From contig NZ_AP026677.1 in assembly GCF_025997915.1 (NCBI RefSeq), positions 930,001 through 994,000 of the forward strand: a DNA stretch of 64,000 bases, written 5' to 3'. Both the position numbers and the translations under genes were made by a program. Under the pieces are notes generated by a model. That model did no database searches, had not been told where the DNA came from, and saw only the letters and a program-made list of their open reading frames with translations. The stretch is from Aquiluna sp. KACHI24 (GTDB lineage Bacteria > Actinomycetota > Actinomycetes > Actinomycetales > Microbacteriaceae). This document shows, one piece after another, positions 54,164 through 62,461 of the stretch (within the stretch, counting starts at the first letter, position 1; the number at the start of each line of letters is the position of its first letter).

Positions 54164-55573
54164 CTACTCCGTATCGGTTGCTGCTTGTGCCGACTTCGAA
54201 CCTGGTCGGTTTTGAATTACCCAACCAGCCAGGTTCTTCTGCGCTGATGGGTTCAATGCTAGCGCTCCGGACTCGACATCTCGGCGGATTGTCGAACCTG
54301 CTGCGGTGTAGGCGCCATCGCCAACTTTGACCGGGGCAACAAAGACGTTGCCACTGCCGGTTCTGGCCTGCTTGCCTATCTCGGTTCGGTGTTTATTGAC
54401 CCCGTCGTAGTTGGCGAAAATGGTTCCAGCACCGATGTTTGCACCCTCGCCGATCGAGGCGTCTCCGACATAGCTGAGGTGTGGGACTTTAGCCCCCGGT
54501 CCAATTTGGGCGTTCTTGGTCTCAACAAATGCACCGATTTTGCCATCGGCACCTAGTTCTGTGCCCGGGCGAATGAAGGCAAAGGGACCGACGTTTGCAC
54601 CATCGTGAATCTTGGCACTGGTGGCATCTGCTCTGTTGATTCGAACATTTTCACCAACTTCGACATCGGTCAGGGAGGTGTCGGGTCCGATCACCGAACC
54701 CTCCCCAACCGCGGTAAAGCCGTGAAGTCTGGTCCCCGGCAGCAAAGTGACGTCTTTGGCTAGCGACACTGTGACATCAATCCAGGTGCTGGCTGGCTCT
54801 TTGATGGTGACGCCAGCCATTTGCCAAGCCCGAATGATTCTGGAATTCAACTCTGCTTCGACCTCGGAAAGCTGAACACGGTCGTTGATACCGGCCACCA
54901 ACCAGGGGTCGGTAATTTGGTGTGCTGAAACCTTGTGGCCACCCTGGATCAAAAGCCCGACGACATCGGTCAAGTACTTCTCGCCCTGCGAGTTGTTGGT
55001 GCCGACCTGCTGGAGGGACTGACGCAAAAGCTCTGCGTCAAATACGTATACACCCGCGTTCACCTCGGCAATTTGGTGCTGTTCTGGAGTTGCGTCTTTT
55101 TGCTCGACGATGCCTAACAATTCACCGCGATCGCGAACGATGCGACCGTAGCCGTGGGGGTTATCCAAAACTGTCGAAACTAGGGTTGCTTGATTGCCCT
55201 GCTCGCGGTGTATCTCAACCAGGGTTGCAATCGACTCCACATCCAAGAGTGGAACATCGCCTGATAGGACTGCGACATCACCAGAGAAACCCTCCAGCAA
55301 CTCAAGTGCTGCTTCAACCGCTCTTCCGGTGCCAGGAATCTCATCTTGGATCGCGGTTTGGACATTGGGGTAGAAAGCAGAAACGTAGTTTTCCAAACGC
55401 TCACGCTCGTGACGCAGGACAGCAACAACCTTGTGGGCAGAAATCGAGCTGGCGGTCGATAACACGTGCCCGAGGAGCTCAAGGCCTGAGATTCGATGTA
55501 GCACCTTAGGGGTGGCGGATTTCATGCGGGTCCCCTCGCCCGCAGCCAGAACAATCACAGCTAGGTTGCTCAT
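54164..55573 (-). CDS. glmU: Bifunctional UDP-GlcNAc pyrophosphorylase / GlcN-1-P N-acetyltransferase
   Basis: GlmU makes UDP-GlcNAc for the cell wall. The 469-residue protein has an N-terminal pyrophosphorylase domain (VIVLAAGEGTRMKSATPKVL; QDEIPGTGRAVEAAL; VLSGDVPLLD) and a C-terminal left-handed beta-helix acetyltransferase domain (about 255-455; GPFAFIRPGTELGADGKIG; KVPHLSYVGDASIGEGANIG; ANYDGVNKHRTEIG). The start is ATG at 55573 with GGAGGG upstream. tRNA-Gln lies 16 bp upstream on the same strand. Confidence 0.96.
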   Translation of the reverse strand: MSNLAVIVLAAGEGTRMKSATPKVLHRISGLELLGHVLSTASSISAHKVVAVLRHERERLENYVSAFYPNVQTAIQDEIPGTGRAVEAALELLEGFSGDVAVLSGDVPLLDVESIATLVEIHREQGNQATLVSTVLDNPHGYGRIVRDRGELLGIVEQKDATPEQHQIAEVNAGVYVFDAELLRQSLQQVGTNNSQGEKYLTDVVGLLIQGGHKVSAHQITDPWLVAGINDRVQLSEVEAELNSRIIRAWQMAGVTIKEPASTWIDVTVSLAKDVTLLPGTRLHGFTAVGEGSVIGPDTSLTDVEVGENVRINRADATSAKIHDGANVGPFAFIRPGTELGADGKIGAFVETKNAQIGPGAKVPHLSYVGDASIGEGANIGAGTIFANYDGVNKHRTEIGKQARTGSGNVFVAPVKVGDGAYTAAGSTIRRDVESGALALNPSAQKNLAGWVIQNRPGSKSAQAATDTE

Positions 55574-55589
55574 TAGCCCTCCTTGCTAG

Positions 55590-55661
55590 CTCCGCCCCTA
55601 GGATTCGAACCTAGACCGGACGCCTCCAAAGGGCGCCGTGCTGCCGTTACACCAGAGCGGA
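55590..55661 (-). tRNA. tRNA-Gln (anticodon UUG)
   Basis: On the minus strand the acceptor stem is TCCGCTC/GGGCGGA with one G-U pair and G discriminator. The anticodon stem GCGCC/GGCGT encloses CTTTGGA with anticodon TTG, reading CAA/CAG. The T stem is CTAGG/CCTAG around TTCGAAT. The 72-nt length and short variable loop are normal. A CGAGAC/GTCTCG inverted repeat (55663-55677) lies just before its 5' end. Confidence 0.95.
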
Positions 55662-55705
55662 ACGAGACTTGGTCTCGGGGGTATAGTCTGCCAGAACCTT
55701 GGGGT

Positions 55706-57487
55706 TTATCCCTCGAGTTTTTCCGATGTCTCTAACCAACTGTTTTCCAGCTCGGCCATGAGGTCCTGGTTTTCCCTCTGGCGCTGCATTAAATTGGTAA
55801 GCAGCTCGAAGTTACTTTGATCGGCCCCGGCAAACTGATCGTGAAGAGATTTCTCCTCGGCCCTTGCCTTTTCTAAAGCACGCTCTAACCTTGCCAGCTC
55901 TTTCTCAAGGTTTCTTCGCTCAGCCCCTGATAGCCCCTGTGATGGTGCGGAGGTTGAAACGCTCGCTGCAGGTTTAGTCATGTTTTTTCGGAGCTCAAGA
56001 TACTGATCAACCCCGCGGGTCAGATTACGAACCTTGTTATCTCCCAGCAGCGCGTACTGAGTATCAGTGACGCGCTCCAGCAGATAGCGATCGTGCGAAA
56101 CGACAATCAAAGTCCCAGGCCAGGTATCCAAGAGGTCTTCCATTGCGGCGAGCATGTCGGTGTCGAGATCGTTTGTCGGCTCATCCAAAATCAGGACGTT
56201 CGGCTCGGTGAATAACAGTCTCAGCAATTGAAACCTGCGTCGCTGACCACCTGAGAGGTCAGCGATTGGAGTCTGAAGCTGAGCTGATTCGAAGCCAAGC
56301 TGTTCAACCAACTGGCCGGTGGAAAGTTCTTTTTTGCCAACGGTGAAGCTGGTCTTTTCGCGTGCAATCATGCTGAAAATGCGCTCACTACCAAACGCAT
56401 CTAGCTCCTTGATGTCCTGACTTAGCCAAGCAAAACGAACCGTCTTGCCAATCTTGACCTTGCCGCTGGTTGGTTTTAGCGTGCCGTTGATTAGACCTAG
56501 GAGTGTGGTCTTGCCCGCTCCGTTAGCGCCAACAAATCCAATCCGGTCTCCCGGTCCAATAATCAGGTCTATGTCCTTGATGATGGTTCTGCCATCTGGG
56601 GTTTGATAGGACACCCCTTCCATCTCAACGACATCTTTCCCCAACCTTGCGGTTGCCAACTTCGATAGCTCGAGAGTGTCTCTGGGAGGTGGCTCATTGG
56701 CGATTAGTTCTAAAGCTGCATCGATGCGGAACTTGGGCTTAGCCGTTCGCGCAGGCGCTCCTCTACCAAGCCAGGCGAGCTCCTTGCGCAAGAGATTTTG
56801 CCGTCTGGCCTCGATCGCTTGAGCCTGCCGGTTGCGCTCAGCGCGCTGCTGAATGTAGGCGGCGTAGCCACCCTCAAATGGTTCGATCTGTCCGCCGTAC
56901 ACCTCCCACGTGAGATTGCAGACGGCATCCAAGAACCAACGGTCGTGAGTCACAACCAGCAAGCCTCCAGCATTTCGGGACCAGCGGTTATTGAGGTGTT
57001 GTGCAAGCCATGCCACGCCATCCACGTCGAGGTGGTTGGTTGGTTCATCGAGCATGATCACGTCATACTCACCGGCCAACAGCGCGGCCAAAGCGACCCT
57101 GCGGCGCTGCCCGCCGGATAGCGAGCCAACGCTTTGATGCCAATCTAAATCAGAGATTAGGCCTGCGAAGACGTCGCGAATCTTGGGGTCAGATGCCCAC
57201 TCAAACTCGGGCCTGTCCCCCACCACAGCCTGAGCCACGCTCAACTCGGAATCAATCTCATCGGTCTGGGTCAGAAACCCAACCCGGATATCTCCTCGCC
57301 AGGTGACACGTCCACTGTCTGGCTCCATGCGCTTAGCGAGCACCTTGATAAGAGTCGACTTACCATCACCGTTTCGACCAACGATTCCGATTCGATCGCC
57401 CTCGGAGACTCCGACGGTTATCGAATCAAAAACACTCTTGGTTGGGAACTCGAGTGATACCTGCTCGGCTCCTAATAGATGCGCCAC
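55706..57487 (-). CDS. ABC-F family ATPase
   Basis: This 593-residue protein has two ABC ATPase domains without membrane segments. The first has VGRNGDGKSTL, the signature LSGGQRRRVALA and VIMLDEPTNHLDVDG. The second has GANGAGKTTLLGLI, LSGGQRRRFQLL and VLILDEPTNDLDTDM. It ends with a helical coiled coil (about 515-590). ABC-F proteins act on the ribosome (Uup or EttA type); this one resembles Uup because of the C-terminal coiled coil. The start is GTG at 57487, overlapping the ispE stop by one base. Confidence 0.93.
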   Translation of the reverse strand: MAHLLGAEQVSLEFPTKSVFDSITVGVSEGDRIGIVGRNGDGKSTLIKVLAKRMEPDSGRVTWRGDIRVGFLTQTDEIDSELSVAQAVVGDRPEFEWASDPKIRDVFAGLISDLDWHQSVGSLSGGQRRRVALAALLAGEYDVIMLDEPTNHLDVDGVAWLAQHLNNRWSRNAGGLLVVTHDRWFLDAVCNLTWEVYGGQIEPFEGGYAAYIQQRAERNRQAQAIEARRQNLLRKELAWLGRGAPARTAKPKFRIDAALELIANEPPPRDTLELSKLATARLGKDVVEMEGVSYQTPDGRTIIKDIDLIIGPGDRIGFVGANGAGKTTLLGLINGTLKPTSGKVKIGKTVRFAWLSQDIKELDAFGSERIFSMIAREKTSFTVGKKELSTGQLVEQLGFESAQLQTPIADLSGGQRRRFQLLRLLFTEPNVLILDEPTNDLDTDMLAAMEDLLDTWPGTLIVVSHDRYLLERVTDTQYALLGDNKVRNLTRGVDQYLELRKNMTKPAASVSTSAPSQGLSGAERRNLEKELARLERALEKARAEEKSLHDQFAGADQSNFELLTNLMQRQRENQDLMAELENSWLETSEKLEG

Positions 57488-58341
57488 TAGCCAAGCCTCG
57501 CGCCCAAGTTCGATGTCTTGGTCAGCACAGTTTGAAGACCCATTGCATTTGCCTGGTTTTGAGCTGCCTCAGCCGCTTGCGCGTCGTGGGACGCGAACCA
57601 GACTGTTGGACCAGAGCCCGATAAAAAGCCCCCGGGGATGCCAAGGTCTAGGTCCATGATCTTTTTGAGCTCTGGTCTAAGGCTCAGTGCTGCTGGCTCA
57701 AGAGAGTTAGACCCCAAAAGCTTTAGGTAGCCGGCCTGCAAATCCTGATCTAGCGCATCGCCGTCTGGGGAGAGCTCATCAAATCTGGTGAAGACATCTT
57801 TGGTGCTGAGCGGGAAATTGCTAAACACCAGCAAAACATGCATGGTTTGCACTGGTGTTAGCACCTGGAGTTCAGATCCAGTTCCTGTCCCCAAAGCCGT
57901 GCCGCCAAGCAGGGCAAATGGCACGTCTGCGCCGATTGACGCACCCACTGTCGCCAGTCGAGCGGCATCCAAACCCAGACACCAGTGCTCGTTCAGTGCC
58001 ATGAGCGCCGCGGCGGCATCGGCACTGCCGCCAGCCATGCCACCGGCAACCGGAATCTGTTTTTGAATTTCGAATCTCATCGGTTGTGGATTTGAGATTC
58101 CAGCATGCAGGGCCAATGCCTTGGCCGCCCTGACCACAATGTTGCTTTCGTCTCTCGGGACCAGCTCCAAATTCGGTACCTGACCAGATACCACAACCTG
58201 CCAGCTCTCGGCTTCAGAAACCGTCACCTGCTCGCTTAGTTCGATTGCTTGATAAATGCTTCGGACCTCGTGGTAGCCATTGGATAACGCCCCGACCTGG
58301 AATACCAGGTTGATCTTGCCCTGCGCCAAAGCGGTTGTCAT
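57487..58341 (-). CDS. ispE: 4-diphosphocytidyl-2-C-methyl-D-erythritol kinase
   Basis: IspE phosphorylates CDP-ME in the MEP pathway. The 284-residue GHMP kinase has an N-terminal ALAQGKINLVFQVG, the ATP-binding IPVAGGMAGGSADAAAALMA, and a final PGGFLSGSGPTVWF. The start is ATG at 58341, overlapping the rsmA stop (ATGA). It is embedded in the rsmA-ispE-ABC-F block; the order rsmA-ispE is conserved in many actinobacteria and firmicutes. Confidence 0.94.
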   Translation of the reverse strand: MTTALAQGKINLVFQVGALSNGYHEVRSIYQAIELSEQVTVSEAESWQVVVSGQVPNLELVPRDESNIVVRAAKALALHAGISNPQPMRFEIQKQIPVAGGMAGGSADAAAALMALNEHWCLGLDAARLATVGASIGADVPFALLGGTALGTGTGSELQVLTPVQTMHVLLVFSNFPLSTKDVFTRFDELSPDGDALDQDLQAGYLKLLGSNSLEPAALSLRPELKKIMDLDLGIPGGFLSGSGPTVWFASHDAQAAEAAQNQANAMGLQTVLTKTSNLGARLG

Positions 58342-59156
58342 CTAGCCCTCGCGATGGCAATGAATTGCTCGATACCGAGCTCTTCGCCTCTAGCCCGAGG
58401 CGAAACACCGGCTTTGATGAGCATCTCCTCGGCCAGAGCTGGAGAACCGGCAAAGTTTGCGAGCGCTTGACGCAGGGTTTTGCGGCGCTGCAAAAATGCT
58501 TGGTCGATTGCCTCAAAGACCAACTTTCGCTGCGACTGATCGCGACGAGCGCTGGTGTCAAAGAAGACCAAGGAGGAGTCCACTCCGGGAACCGGCCAAA
58601 AGATAGAACGAGCCACGTTTCCCGCCAGCCGAGCCTGACCATACCAAGCGAGTTTGAGCGAGGGTGATCCAAACTCCTTGGATCCCGGCCCTGCCGCGAG
58701 ACGGTGCGCAACCTCAGATTGGACCATCACTAGACCCTTTTCGATACTTGGAAAAGTCTCTAGGAAGTGAAGTAGCACAGGGACCGAAATGTTGTACGGA
58801 AGGTTGGCCACCAAGGCGGTAGGCGGTTTTTGTAACTCCTTGACCTTCATCGCATCGGCCCTAACCAGGTCAACTTTTTTCCCGGGGGCATGCCGGGCAA
58901 CTGTGGACTCGAGCTCACTAGCCAACAGCGGGTCTATCTCAACCGCGATCATGTAGTCGACTCGCTCCAAGATGCCCAGTGTCAACGACCCAAGGCCAGG
59001 ACCGATCTCGACCACGACATCTTGGGGGCTGAGGTCAGCTTGTGCGACTATGCGGTGAATCGTGTTCGGGTCAATCACAAAGTTTTGACCCAACTTTTTG
59101 GTCGGCCTGATCCCGAGCTTCTCCGCTAGCTCCCTGATCTCTGCAGCTCCGAGCAT
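58338..59156 (-). CDS. rsmA: 16S rRNA (A1518/A1519) dimethyltransferase
   Basis: RsmA (KsgA) dimethylates two adjacent adenines near the 3' end of 16S rRNA. The 272-residue protein shows KKLGQNFVIDPNTIHRIV, the SAM motif VVEIGPGLGSLTLGIL, the catalytic VANLPYNISVPVLLHF and a C-terminal helical domain. The start is ATG at 59156, sharing a base with the tatD stop. In mycobacteria rpfB lies between tatD and rsmA; no such gene is present here. Confidence 0.95.
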   Translation of the reverse strand: MLGAAEIRELAEKLGIRPTKKLGQNFVIDPNTIHRIVAQADLSPQDVVVEIGPGLGSLTLGILERVDYMIAVEIDPLLASELESTVARHAPGKKVDLVRADAMKVKELQKPPTALVANLPYNISVPVLLHFLETFPSIEKGLVMVQSEVAHRLAAGPGSKEFGSPSLKLAWYGQARLAGNVARSIFWPVPGVDSSLVFFDTSARRDQSQRKLVFEAIDQAFLQRRKTLRQALANFAGSPALAEEMLIKAGVSPRARGEELGIEQFIAIARAR

Positions 59157-60043
59157 CAGCTCAAACCCTCAGCCCACGAGCCATAAACCCGCTCGGTGTT
59201 TTCATTGATTTGCTTTGCCAGTCGAACCACATCCCACTCCATTAGGTTCGCCATGTAGCGGAGGGTATGAGGTACGAGGTATGGAGCATTGGGTCGGCCG
59301 CGAAGTGGCTCTGGAGTCAAAAAGGGAGCATCGGTTTCAATCAAAATCAACTCCGGTGACACCGAAAGCAGAGAGTCTCGAAGGTGCTGGTTCTTTTTGA
59401 AGGTGATGTTTCCGGCAAACGAAAGGTACCAACCGTTTTCTTGGCAGATTGAAGCTAGTTCTAGATCACCTGAGTAGCAATGAAAAACCGTTCGCTCTGG
59501 GGCGCCAACTCGCTTGAGCGTTTTCACCACATCTGAGTGAGCATCACGATCGTGAATCATCAATGCAATATCGTTCTGCTTTGCAATCTCAATGTGGGAT
59601 TCGAAGGAGTGAAGCTGGGCCGCGAGAGCGCCATCACCCTCAGTCCTGAAAAAATCCAAACCGGTCTCGCCGATGGCCCTGACTCGGGGCTGGGTAGCGA
59701 GCTGGGCAATGCCGGCGATCGCATCATCCAGTGCTGCGCGGGTTTCATAAAGCGGCGCTTCATTTGGGTGCAGCGCGACAGCTGCCAGCAGCATGGGCTC
59801 CTTTGAGGCAACCTCGGCCGACCATTGAGAGCTCTCTAAAGTCACCCCGACTTGAACAGCACCCAGCATGCCCACCGCACGCATGGCCTCGAGGTGCTCT
59901 GCGACGGTCATCGGAGTCTCGCCATCGGCAATTTCGAGATGAGTGTGATTGTCGTAGGTGCCGACTTCAAGCGCCTCAGGCAACTGAGGGTAGTGAGCGG
60001 GCTTTGAGCCGTCGTATGAGGACCTGGTCCTAATCGGTTCCAT
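59156..60043 (-). CDS. TatD family metal-dependent hydrolase (DNase)
   Basis: This 295-residue TIM-barrel hydrolase has a first metal motif DNHTHLEI, then RVRAIGETGLDFFRTEGD, IMLMIHDRDAHSD-type region as IALMIHDRDAHSDVV, FHCYSGDLELA and LILIETDAPFLTPEPLRG. The conserved THLD has Glu instead of Asp (THLE). TatD-type enzymes have 3'-5' DNase activity. The start is ATG at 60043, next to the metG stop; rsmA follows with a 1-bp overlap. Located between metG and rsmA, as in most actinobacteria. Confidence 0.93.
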   Translation of the reverse strand: MEPIRTRSSYDGSKPAHYPQLPEALEVGTYDNHTHLEIADGETPMTVAEHLEAMRAVGMLGAVQVGVTLESSQWSAEVASKEPMLLAAVALHPNEAPLYETRAALDDAIAGIAQLATQPRVRAIGETGLDFFRTEGDGALAAQLHSFESHIEIAKQNDIALMIHDRDAHSDVVKTLKRVGAPERTVFHCYSGDLELASICQENGWYLSFAGNITFKKNQHLRDSLLSVSPELILIETDAPFLTPEPLRGRPNAPYLVPHTLRYMANLMEWDVVRLAKQINENTERVYGSWAEGLS

Positions 60044-61609
60044 TTACTCTTCGACTCTGGGGAACAAAACCTCTAGCTCACCAAGCTTTGTGCCGGTGGA
60101 GACTAGGTTCCAATCCGCTGCCAGTTGAATTTTTACTGCTGCCAAATCCTGACCTGGGCAAATTGCTGCATAAAGCTTCTTGGTGGCCTTAGGCATGACT
60201 GGCGCAAACAACACGCTCAAGGTCGAAATGCCCTGCAGTGCGGTGTTCAAAACTGTGGCTAGGCGATCACGCTTAGTCTCATCCTTTGCCAGAACCCATG
60301 GCTCCTGAACGGTGATGTAGTTGTTAAGTTCGTCCACCAGGGTCCAGGACTTTGCAATTGCCTCGTGAATTTGAACCTTGTCGATTGCAGTTTCTGCGCC
60401 AGAAACGGCTGCCTTCGCAACGGCAACAACCTGCTGATCGGCCTCGGTCAGAGAGCTGGCCGCGGGGACAACACCATCGAAGTAGCGGTTTACCATCGCG
60501 ATGGTTCTTGAGGCTAGGTTGCCAAAGCCATTGGCAAGCTCGGCGTGATAGCGAGCGTTTAGGTCTTCCCAGCTAAACGAACCATCGGAACCGAAGCCAA
60601 TGGCTTTCATGAAGTAATAACGAAATGCATCGGAACCAAACTGATCGGTGATTTGGTTTGGAGCAATACCGGTGAGCTTTGACTTTGACATCTTTTCGCC
60701 ACCCACCAAGAGCCAGCCATGCCCAAAGACCTGCTTTGGTGGCTGTAATCCGGCAGCCATCAACATGGCAGGCCAAATCACAGCATGGAAACGAAGAATG
60801 TCCTTACCAACCACTTGAATATCTGCTGGCCAGAGGGTTGCAAACTTCTCTGGGTCATCAGCCCAGCCGGCCGCGGTTACGTAGTTCAGCAGAGCATCAA
60901 ACCAGACGTAGGTGATGTGTGAGTCATCCCAAGGAATATCAATACCCCAGTCAAAACGCTCTTTTGACCTCGAGATGGAGAGATCGCTTAGGCCAGAGCG
61001 CACAAACGAAACGACCTCGTTGCGGGCGGAGTCAGGCTGGATAAAAGTTGGATTTGCCTCATAGTGCGCGAGCAGCTTGTCCTGGAACTCGCTGAGCTTG
61101 AAAAAGTAGTTGGTTTCGTTGAGCTTTTCGACTGGTTTGGAGTGGATTGCACAAACCCGCTCGCCGACATAGTCGCCGGAGCCATCGATCAGGTCACCCT
61201 CGTTTTTGTACTCCTCGCAACCCACGCAGTAGTTGCCTTGGAATGAGCCTTGGTAGATAAAACCGGTGTCATAAAGCTGCTGCAGAAACTTCTGCACCGC
61301 ACTCTTGTGACGCTCTTCGGTGGTTCGAATGAAGTCCTGGTTATCAATGTCAATGGTCTGAAGAAGCGGAAGCCATGACTCGGTTACTAGCTTGTCGGTC
61401 CAGCTCTTTGGATCGGTGTTGTTTCCAAGAGCTGTGCGGAGCACCTTCTCACCGTGCTCGTCCGTTCCAGTAAGAAGATACGAGCCCTCGCCGCGCTGAG
61501 CGTGCCACCTGGTTAGGACATCCGCCGCCACTTCGGTGTAAGCGTGACCGATGTGCGGAGCATCGTTCACATAGAAGATTGGGGTCGTAACGTAAAAGGA
61601 CTTGGACAC
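60044..61609 (-). CDS. metG: Methionyl-tRNA synthetase
   Basis: MetG charges tRNA-Met. The 521-residue protein shows TTPIFYVNDAPHIGHAYTEV (HIGH motif), FQGNYCVGCEEYKNEGDL (zinc-region Cys), RSKERFDWGIDIPWD, GWLLVGGEKMSKSKLTG (KMSKS) and a C-terminal helical anticodon domain. The dimerisation domain of longer MetG is absent. The start is GTG at 61609; TAAGAT lies 7 nt upstream, overlapping the rsmI stop. It is the first gene of a block running to the ABC-F gene. Confidence 0.95.
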   Translation of the reverse strand: MSKSFYVTTPIFYVNDAPHIGHAYTEVAADVLTRWHAQRGEGSYLLTGTDEHGEKVLRTALGNNTDPKSWTDKLVTESWLPLLQTIDIDNQDFIRTTEERHKSAVQKFLQQLYDTGFIYQGSFQGNYCVGCEEYKNEGDLIDGSGDYVGERVCAIHSKPVEKLNETNYFFKLSEFQDKLLAHYEANPTFIQPDSARNEVVSFVRSGLSDLSISRSKERFDWGIDIPWDDSHITYVWFDALLNYVTAAGWADDPEKFATLWPADIQVVGKDILRFHAVIWPAMLMAAGLQPPKQVFGHGWLLVGGEKMSKSKLTGIAPNQITDQFGSDAFRYYFMKAIGFGSDGSFSWEDLNARYHAELANGFGNLASRTIAMVNRYFDGVVPAASSLTEADQQVVAVAKAAVSGAETAIDKVQIHEAIAKSWTLVDELNNYITVQEPWVLAKDETKRDRLATVLNTALQGISTLSVLFAPVMPKATKKLYAAICPGQDLAAVKIQLAADWNLVSTGTKLGELEVLFPRVEE

Positions 61610-61619
61610 CCGAGATATC

Positions 61620-62438
61620 TTAGGCTTTCAGCCGCAAGGCAGCATCGTAAATTGCACTGGATGACACCGAGTGAGCCTTGGCTAGTTCCCCAGCAGCCTC
61701 TTTCAATCTCATTCCATCGCTAGCCATTTGAAGCGCTAGTGCCGCCAGCGACTCTGGGTCAGCGCTCGTTGGTTCCGCGCCGGCAATCACCAAAACCATC
61801 TCACCCTTGGGTTCTGTCCTTGCCCATTCAATAAGGTCCTTTAGGGTGCCGCGCTCGGTGTGCTCAAACTTCTTAGTCAACTCTCTTGAAACAGACGCTT
61901 TGCGGTCTGGAGAAAACACACTTGCCGCATCTTCTAAGGACTCCAAAATTCGATGCGGAGCCTCGAAAAAGATCATGGTGCGACGCTCCGATTGAAGATC
62001 ACCGAACACCCGCTTGCGGTCACCCTGTTTTCTTGGCAAAAAGCCCTCAAAGCTAAATCTGTCGGTTGGCAATCCAGAGACCGCGAGCGCCGCCAAAACC
62101 GCACTCGGCCCGGGGACGATTGAAATTTCAATGTCCTCCGCGGCAGCTAGTCGAACCAGCTGAAAACCTGGGTCAGAAACCGTTGGCATGCCGGCGTCAC
62201 TAACCACGACCAAGTCTTTTGATCTTGCAAGCTCAACCAGTGACTCAATGCGCTCAGACTCGTTGTGCTCGTGGAGCGAAAACAGCTTGGCGTGCAGCTT
62301 GATCCCCAGTGCTCCGCAGAGCTGTTTGATAACCCGAGTGTCTTCGGCAGCTAGGTATTCGCAGCTGTCCAAAAGCTCACGCAGACGAGGCGAGGCATCA
62401 CCAAGATTTCCGATTGGGGTGGCAGCGAGAATCAACAC
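61620..62438 (-). CDS. rsmI: 16S rRNA (cytidine(1402)-2'-O)-methyltransferase
   Basis: RsmI methylates the ribose of C1402 in 16S rRNA. The 272-residue protein has LILAATPIGNLGDASPRLRE, LAAEDTRVIKQL, VVSDAGMPTVSDPGFQLV, VPGPSAVLAALAVSGLP and FEGFLPRKQGDR. The chosen start is GTG at 62438, which gives the usual short N-terminus and is preceded by TAGTTT at 7 nt; TTG 62447 and TTG 62435 are alternatives. It is divergent from the mannosyltransferase gene, as in mycobacteria. Confidence 0.95.
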   Translation of the reverse strand: MLILAATPIGNLGDASPRLRELLDSCEYLAAEDTRVIKQLCGALGIKLHAKLFSLHEHNESERIESLVELARSKDLVVVSDAGMPTVSDPGFQLVRLAAAEDIEISIVPGPSAVLAALAVSGLPTDRFSFEGFLPRKQGDRKRVFGDLQSERRTMIFFEAPHRILESLEDAASVFSPDRKASVSRELTKKFEHTERGTLKDLIEWARTEPKGEMVLVIAGAEPTSADPESLAALALQMASDGMRLKEAAGELAKAHSVSSSAIYDAALRLKA

Positions 62439-62461
62439 AAGAAGCAAACTAGCATCTAAGG
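62439..62461. promoter_or_regulatory. Overlapping divergent leaderless-type promoters for rsmI and pmt
   Basis: Between the two starts only 23 bp exist. On the minus strand TAGTTT (62446-62451) ends 7 nt before the rsmI GTG; on the plus strand TAGCAT (62450-62455) ends 6 nt before the pmt GTG. The two -10 elements share two base pairs, so the promoters should compete for polymerase. Confidence 0.55.
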
